A stretch of DNA of 9,314 nucleotides from the NCBI GenBank assembly GCA_000434475.1, contig FR879570.1, forward strand, positions 1 to 9,314, in the 5' to 3' direction. The position numbers were made by a program, and so were the translations under genes. Source of the DNA: Dialister sp. CAG:486. Lineage in GTDB: Bacteria; Bacillota; Negativicutes; Veillonellales; Dialisteraceae. Of this stretch, positions 5,876-9,314 are shown piece after piece; the stretch's first letter is position 1, and the number at the start of each line of letters is the position of its first letter. Under the pieces are notes generated by a model. It did not search any database and was not told the origin of the DNA. It saw only the letters and a list, made by a program, of their open reading frames with translations.

Positions 5876-6026
5876 TGACTGGTGACTAGGGACTGGTGGT
5901 TAGTGGCTAGGGATTAGTGGCTAGGGATTAGGGGCTAGGGATTAGGGATTAGATGTTAGCCGTTAGATGCCTGAATCCGATGTCTGATGCCTGATGCCTG
6001 ATGTCTGAACTCTGACGTCTGCGGTC
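5873..6026 (+). repeat. Long heptamer array, 22 units in phase
   Basis: Starting with the lrgB stop codon, units run without a phase break: TAGTGAC, TGGTGAC, TAGGGAC, TGGTGGT, TAGTGGC, TAGGGAT and so on. After about unit 14 the consensus drifts to TGATGCC and TGATGTC, then TGACGTC. The first half has a strong TAG..TAG rhythm, and the drift suggests ongoing slippage and divergence. Confidence 0.92.
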
Positions 6027-6043
6027 AATCTCTCCCCGCTCTG

Positions 6044-6081
6044 AAAAAAGAGTCTGTCAAAAAGCTGACAGACTCTTTTTT
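6044..6081. terminator. Bidirectional terminator between lrgB and the ATPase gene
   Basis: AAAAAAGAGTCTGTCA pairs perfectly with TGACAGACTCTTTTTT across a 6-base loop, with A and T runs on both sides. It borders the stop codon of the convergent ATPase gene and can end both transcripts. Confidence 0.93.
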
Positions 6082-7295
6082 CATGTCCACGATTTTTCCA
6101 AAAGAAAATCGCGTATATTTCTATGCCGGATGCCATTGCGGCCACGATCAAATTCATCCAAAGAAACTACATATTTGGGATAGTTATCCCTGATCTCTTC
6201 CAATACACCGAACTCACGTTCCATTGTCTGCTCACTTGCCAAAAGATATGTCACTTGCACATAGAGTTTTTCTTTTCCGCGCGAAGCGATGAAGTCGATT
6301 TCCTTATCACCATACTTACCGACAGTCACTGCATAACCGCGGCGCAGCATTTCCAGACAGACGATATTTTCGAGTACCTGGTCGATGTCCTGCTGATTCC
6401 GTCCATATACCGCCTGTCGGATCCCATGATCCACCACGTATAGTTTTTCATTGACAGACAAAGATTTCTTACCGACCAGATCCTCCCGCTTGACTCGATA
6501 CAGAAGAAAAGCATTCTCACAGGCCTTGACATAGTTCAGGACCGTTTCATACGATGCATTTCGCTTTTCGTTTTTGAAATACTTCGTAAGACTGTTCACG
6601 CTGAAAGGATGCCCCACATTGGCCATCAGGTAAAGAACGATGCGCTCTAAAAGATCTACATCACGGATAGCATTTCGCCCGATGACGTCCTTCAGAATGA
6701 CCGAGTGATAGACGTCTCGCAGATATTGAAAAATCGCATCTTCTTCCTTTGGCAGATGAGAAAGAAATGGCATACCGCCCGTCAGCAGATAGTCCTGAAA
6801 GGCCTTCCCTTCGGAGAGGTACAGCCCCTCTTCCTGCTGCATCGCGATAAACTCTGCAAAAGAAAAAGGGTACATCACAAATTCTACATACCTTCCTGCA
6901 AGATACGTCGCCAGCTCGCCAGACAGCAGTTTCGCATTCGAGCCCGTCACATAGATGTCACAATCAAAGTCGAGTCTGAGTGAATTGATGCATCGCTGCC
7001 AATCCTCTACCTCCTGAATCTCATCGAAGAAAAAATAAAGTTTGCAGGTTTTTCCCCTCGCCCGTCGACTGATTTCTTCATGAAGTGCCAGCGCATTGCA
7101 ATATGTGCGATTCACCAGTTGTTCAAAATTAAAGGAAATCATCTGCTCATCAGAGACCCCCTGCTTTCTGAGTTCTTCCTGAATGAGCGAGAGCATGACA
7201 GACTTTCCTGAACGGCGGATGCCCGTCAGCACTTTTATGATTTCTCGTCCGATGAATGGCCGAATGCGCTTCATGTACAACTCTCTTTTTATCAT
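6081..7295 (-). CDS. AAA-family ATPase with DUF4143 domain
   Basis: This 404-residue cytoplasmic protein belongs to the AAA_14/DUF4143 group (COG1373). Walker A GIRRSGKS is at residues 25-32, Walker B LYFFFDEIQE at about 86-95, sensor-like VTGSN at about 116-120, and SGELATYLAGRYVEF carries a conserved arginine. A DUF4143 region follows, then a C-terminal nuclease-like fold with an ENIV helix, a KEIDFI strand and YVQVTY, resembling PD-(D/E)xK enzymes but with Gln where Lys is usual. An in-frame ATG at 7316 overlaps the -10 box, so I chose 7295, which has AGAGGTGA upstream. The gene is visibly more AT-rich than lrgB, and such ATPases are scattered and often multicopy in gut anaerobes, suggesting transfer. 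The cellular role of the family is unclear. Confidence 0.92.
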   Translation of the reverse strand: MIKRELYMKRIRPFIGREIIKVLTGIRRSGKSVMLSLIQEELRKQGVSDEQMISFNFEQLVNRTYCNALALHEEISRRARGKTCKLYFFFDEIQEVEDWQRCINSLRLDFDCDIYVTGSNAKLLSGELATYLAGRYVEFVMYPFSFAEFIAMQQEEGLYLSEGKAFQDYLLTGGMPFLSHLPKEEDAIFQYLRDVYHSVILKDVIGRNAIRDVDLLERIVLYLMANVGHPFSVNSLTKYFKNEKRNASYETVLNYVKACENAFLLYRVKREDLVGKKSLSVNEKLYVVDHGIRQAVYGRNQQDIDQVLENIVCLEMLRRGYAVTVGKYGDKEIDFIASRGKEKLYVQVTYLLASEQTMEREFGVLEEIRDNYPKYVVSLDEFDRGRNGIRHRNIRDFLLEKSWT

Positions 7296-7314
7296 CGTCT
7301 CACCTCTTTCTCTC

Positions 7315-7343
7315 ATTATAATTGAATAAAATGATGAAATCCA
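7315..7343 (-). promoter_or_regulatory. Probable promoter of the ATPase gene
   Basis: On the minus strand TATAAT (7315-7320) lies about 20 bases before the start codon, with a weak -35 candidate TGGATT (7338-7343) 17 bases upstream. The -35 region lies in the edge of the 44-bp palindrome, so anything bound there could control the gene. Confidence 0.55.
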
Positions 7344-7380
7344 GAAAAGTTTCGATTATAATCGAAACTTTTCTGGATTT
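7337..7380. promoter_or_regulatory. Perfect 44-bp palindrome upstream of the ATPase gene
   Basis: The left arm from 7337 (AAATCCAGAAAAGTTTCGAT) is exactly mirrored through the centre TATA to 7380. The core GATTATAATC contains TATAAT on both strands. It is placed over the ATPase promoter region and just past the end of the flavoprotein gene. It could be an operator or recognition site; as RNA it would form a 20-bp hairpin, perhaps helping to terminate the flavoprotein transcript, though no clean U tract follows. Confidence 0.85.
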
Positions 7381-7386
7381 TGGTAA

Positions 7387-7411
7387 AAAGTTCACTTATA
7401 CCTGAAACTTT
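7387..7411. repeat. Degenerate second copy of the palindrome core
   Basis: AAAGTT, then TTATA, then GAAACTTT are spaced as in the core of the perfect palindrome (AAAGTTTCGATTATAATCGA). The right side ends on the stop codon of the flavoprotein gene. Confidence 0.55.
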
Positions 7412-7980
7412 CACTTCATAAATCTCCGTCCTTCGCCCCAAGCCTTCCCGACCGCTTCTCCGAGCGGCAGGTACTTGCCATGCACCGCATCAAAGGTGAT
7501 CGGCGCCAGCTTCATGGGATCGATCTTCCCCTCCGTCAGGATGGAGTCATCGGCAAGAATATTCACGATATCGCCCACGAAGTGGAAATCTTCGCCCACC
7601 TGTGTCACCTTGGATACTTTACACTCAAAAGTGAGCAGGTACTCCGTGATGACAGGCGCTTCCACATGCTCGCTCTTCACGACATGGAAGCCCACATGCC
7701 CGATCTTCCCTGCGGCCGCCTTCTCACTCACGCAGCCGAAATAATCCGACTCTGCCATCGTGCCGACAGTCGCCATGCTCACCGTGAAGGCGGAAGCGGC
7801 ACGGATATTCTCCGTCGTCTGGTGGCGATGATCCAGCATGAAGCCAATCTGGTTCGTATCATAGATCCCTCCCCACGCCACCACCATGGCATCTGCGTGG
7901 CCTTCCTTGTCATAGGACGCGATCACCAGCACGGGCTGGGGATACAGAATGGATGCGGGTTTCATATTTGTTTTCATCAT
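7411..7980 (-). CDS. Flavin reductase-like FMN-binding protein
   Basis: This 189-residue protein resembles the flavin-reductase-like split-barrel family (FMN-binding flavoproteins). Family-like patterns are PVLVIASYDKEGHADAMVVAW near residues 16-36, NQIGFMLDHRHQTTENIRAA near 43-62, and ECKVSKVTQVGEDFHFVGDI near the centre-right. It should be cytoplasmic and may use NAD(P)H or reduced partners with FMN; a detoxification or ferric/flavin reductase role cannot be decided. Two adjacent ATGs (7980 and 7977) follow AAGGAG; the second has the better six-base spacing. Another Met (MKPAS) lies close by. The gene is apparently monocistronic with no clear promoter; the upstream sequence is a dispersed repeat copy and a MITE-like element. 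Confidence 0.88.
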   Translation of the reverse strand: MMKTNMKPASILYPQPVLVIASYDKEGHADAMVVAWGGIYDTNQIGFMLDHRHQTTENIRAASAFTVSMATVGTMAESDYFGCVSEKAAAGKIGHVGFHVVKSEHVEAPVITEYLLTFECKVSKVTQVGEDFHFVGDIVNILADDSILTEGKIDPMKLAPITFDAVHGKYLPLGEAVGKAWGEGRRFMK

Positions 7981-8003
7981 GTTCTCCTTGATAAAGGTAC
8001 AAT

Positions 8004-8029
8004 AGGTTTAACAGGGAAGATGCGGCGCC
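8004..8029 (+). repeat. Related copy of the short element's left end
   Basis: AGGTTTAACAGGGAAGATGC followed by GGCGCC matches 2763-2788 at 21 of 26 positions, four of five differences being transitions. Here it abuts the MITE-like element and no matching right end is visible. Confidence 0.55.
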
Positions 8030-8195
8030 TAGGGAAACACTGATTAAATCGTTGTCAGATTTTACTCTTGAATTTTTATACATGACGAGGAATAGCCTGA
8101 CGCGAATAGCGAGCTATTTAAGGAAGGCTATGACGAAGCTATGTATAAAAATTCTTGTAAAATCTGATTCTGCGATTGAATCAGCGTTTCCCTAG
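8029..8195. mobile_element. MITE-like 167-bp imperfect palindrome
   Basis: The outer ends CTAGGGAAAC and GTTTCCCTAG are perfect inverted repeats. Further matching blocks are TCAGATTTTAC (8055-8065) with GTAAAATCTGA (8157-8167), and AATTTTTATACAT (8071-8083) with ATGTATAAAAATT (8141-8153). AATAGCGAGCTATT (8105-8118) forms a hairpin at the exact centre. It has no coding capacity, so any mobility would need a transposase from elsewhere. The CTAG at each end may be part of the element or a duplicated target. It lies between the DUF4136-like gene and the flavoprotein gene, both leftward, and its RNA would be one long hairpin. Confidence 0.7.
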
Positions 8196-8227
8196 AACTG
8201 GCATTTCAGTCACCAGTCTCTCAAGGC

Positions 8228-8258
8228 TTCTGATTCCTAATCCCTAGTCACTAGTCAC
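8228..8258 (-). repeat. Heptamer array forming the 3' end of the secreted-protein gene
   Basis: On the minus strand GTGAC, TAGTGAC, TAGGGAT and TAGGAAT follow in phase. The last codons of the gene and its TAG stop are inside the array. A 20-base stretch (8228-8247) is repeated exactly at 9203-9222. Confidence 0.85.
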
Positions 8259-8951
8259 TTTCTCTTTCAGATCCTTGGCAAAGCGGTCGACGATGCGCTG
8301 ATACATCCCCTTCGGATCGTTCTCCGCATTGCGCGTGCGGTCATCCTCGCTCGAAGCGATAAGCTCGCCGCTTTCTACATCATACCATTCAAAGGTCATC
8401 GTCACCACAGCATATGGGATCTCCCGGGCAGGCACATAGTCGGGGTAGGTTTCTGTACGATAGAAATCATGCCAGTTTCCATCCTTGTCCTGATAGGAAT
8501 CCCGCACCTGAACAGATCTCCACTCCACATGCGCCGGCTCGATGTAGCTTTTCACCTGCCAGCGGGTGAGCCTGGGCAGGATGTATACCTGTGCATTCGC
8601 ACTCTTCGCAGCTTCGAAGAGATCATCCGCCTCTTCCGTCCCGCTCTCGGCCGACGCTTTCTGCACACGGGAGACAGAAAGGCTCTTTGACGCCGTCGGT
8701 GCTTCTATGGTAAGCATCACATCTTTGGGAATTTTTGATTTGTTCATGCGGCTGGCAAATGTCGTTTCCAAGCTCTTCTGTCTCGCACTGCTCAAGACGA
8801 TATCACTCATATCGACGCGGCCCACATAAATGCGACTGATCTTCGAAAAATCATAGCTCGGATCCTGCCAGCTCGTGTAGTCCGCATGGACGGGAGTAGC
8901 ACAGAAAGCGGCAGCGCAGACTGTCGCGGTGAATAACAGTTTATAGTTCAT
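8244..8951 (-). CDS. Secreted or periplasmic DUF4136-like protein
   Basis: This 235-residue protein has a typical Sec signal peptide: a short basic start (MNYK), a hydrophobic stretch and a VHA cleavage site after residue 23, with no lipobox. The mature part begins DYTSWQDPSYDFSKISRIYV, which resembles the start of DUF4136 envelope proteins. A middle region has IPKDVMLTIEAP and ANAQVYILPRLTRW, and a late region has VVTMTFEWYDVESGELIASS; this is consistent with a beta-rich domain. The start is fixed by GGAGGTGA four bases upstream. The C-terminus (KVTSD) and stop codon are encoded by a heptamer array, so the original end may have been altered. Function is unknown; it is probably in the cell envelope. 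Confidence 0.8.
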   Translation of the reverse strand: MNYKLLFTATVCAAAFCATPVHADYTSWQDPSYDFSKISRIYVGRVDMSDIVLSSARQKSLETTFASRMNKSKIPKDVMLTIEAPTASKSLSVSRVQKASAESGTEEADDLFEAAKSANAQVYILPRLTRWQVKSYIEPAHVEWRSVQVRDSYQDKDGNWHDFYRTETYPDYVPAREIPYAVVTMTFEWYDVESGELIASSEDDRTRNAENDPKGMYQRIVDRFAKDLKEKVTSD

Positions 8952-9117
8952 ACAATCACCTCCGGGGTAATAGTGTGTGTGGTTTGCGGTTTAAGGTGTA
9001 AGAGCTTCTCCGTTCGTCATCCCCAAAGAAACCACTTCCATGGGGCAGCTGAAAAGCAAAGCAATAAGGCATCGGTTACCGATACGCGCATCGCTGCAGA
9101 TCAACGCAGTGCAAGAG

Positions 9118-9145
9118 AGATTTCTCGACTTCGCTCGAAATGACG
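9118..9145 (-). repeat. REP-like dispersed repeat, copy 2
   Basis: On the minus strand it starts CGTCATTTCGAGCGAAGTCG and ends AGAAATCT, matching the copy at 4481-4507 with one inserted base and one change. A CTGC/GCAG hairpin just to its left (about 9094-9110) may belong to the same unit. Confidence 0.7.
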
Positions 9146-9202
9146 ATACGAGAGAAATGCTTGATTCAAGTATCCCGACAAATTCTACGAAAAGGGAGCA
9201 TT

Positions 9203-9234
9203 TTCTGATTCCTAATCCCTAGCCACCAGTCACT
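9203..9234 (-). repeat. Heptamer array at the right edge
   Basis: On the minus strand AGTGAC, TGGTGGC, TAGGGAT, TAGGAAT follow in phase. The end shares 20 identical bases with 8228-8247. Confidence 0.8.
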
Positions 9235-9252
9235 CCCCTCTCTCCTTCCCCC

Positions 9253-9281
9253 ATTATATCACAGCGCGCGGACACGCAAAA
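9253..9281 (-). promoter_or_regulatory. Leftward promoter with no adjacent gene
   Basis: On the minus strand TATAAT (9253-9258) is preceded by TGA, an extended -10. The -35 candidate TTTTGC is weak. A purine-rich GGGGGAAGGAGAGGGG follows, but only the heptamer array comes next. It may drive the secreted-protein gene through a leader of about 290 bases. Confidence 0.45.
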
Positions 9282-9314
9282 AGGCGATGTGAAATAACGA
9301 TCATCTCATTTTCG

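Larger units (their letters stand above)
8952..9314. other. Intergenic region upstream of the secreted-protein gene (363 bp)
   Basis: No gene is visible. It contains the ribosome site of the gene on its left, a 13-bp palindrome ATCGGTTACCGAT (9071-9083), a REP-like copy, a heptamer array and an extended -10 promoter near the right edge. Confidence 0.65.

Noticed and set aside
5873..6026. CRISPR array
   Set aside because: The repeats are 7 bases, degenerate and without spacers; there are no cas genes.

Overview
The window looks like chromosomal DNA of a Gram-negative firmicute (class Negativicutes: Dialister, Megasphaera or Selenomonas relatives). This placement is an inference. It rests on strong AGGAGG-type ribosome binding sites, TTGACA/TATAAT-like promoters, an lrgAB pair, a stand-alone cytidylate-kinase-like protein and a signal-peptide-bearing envelope protein. 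No rRNA, tRNA, CRISPR array or intact transposase is visible.

Layout, left to right. A minus-strand block (22-2529) holds a terminator, a CstA-family carrier and an unrecognised 194-residue protein upstream of it. A repeat-rich gap (2508-3020) leads to a stand-alone thioredoxin gene (+) with a strong promoter and terminator. Next comes a compact minus-strand unit (about 3413-3640) with a promoter, a 5' hairpin, a Shine-Dalgarno-like site and a terminator but no normal gene; it is a candidate small RNA or gene remnant. Then follow a cytidylate-kinase-like gene (+), a second repeat-rich gap (4409-4821), and an overlapping lrgA-lrgB pair (+), which ends at a strong bidirectional terminator shared with a convergent AAA/DUF4143 ATPase (-). 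Upstream of the ATPase lies a perfect 44-bp palindrome. Further minus-strand genes encode a flavin-reductase-like protein and a secreted DUF4136-like protein, separated by a 167-bp palindromic MITE-like element.

The most striking feature is the repeat landscape. At least five degenerate arrays of a 7-bp unit (consensus about TAGKGRY) lie in the intergenic gaps; the longest runs 22 units without losing phase. In three genes (cytidylate-kinase-like, lrgB, DUF4136-like) the TAG stop codon belongs to the array or is its first unit. Other heptamer (CATTTCT) and 9-bp (AGGTTCTGA-like) arrays, REP-like dispersed repeats, a short element with 11-bp inverted termini that supplies the thioredoxin -35 box, and the MITE-like palindrome complete the picture of a genome rich in small non-autonomous repeats.

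Functionally, the genes are mostly unrelated housekeeping or accessory units. One possible link is carbon overflow: CstA and LrgAB families both include pyruvate transporters in other bacteria. All functions come from recognising protein motifs by eye; no database search was run.
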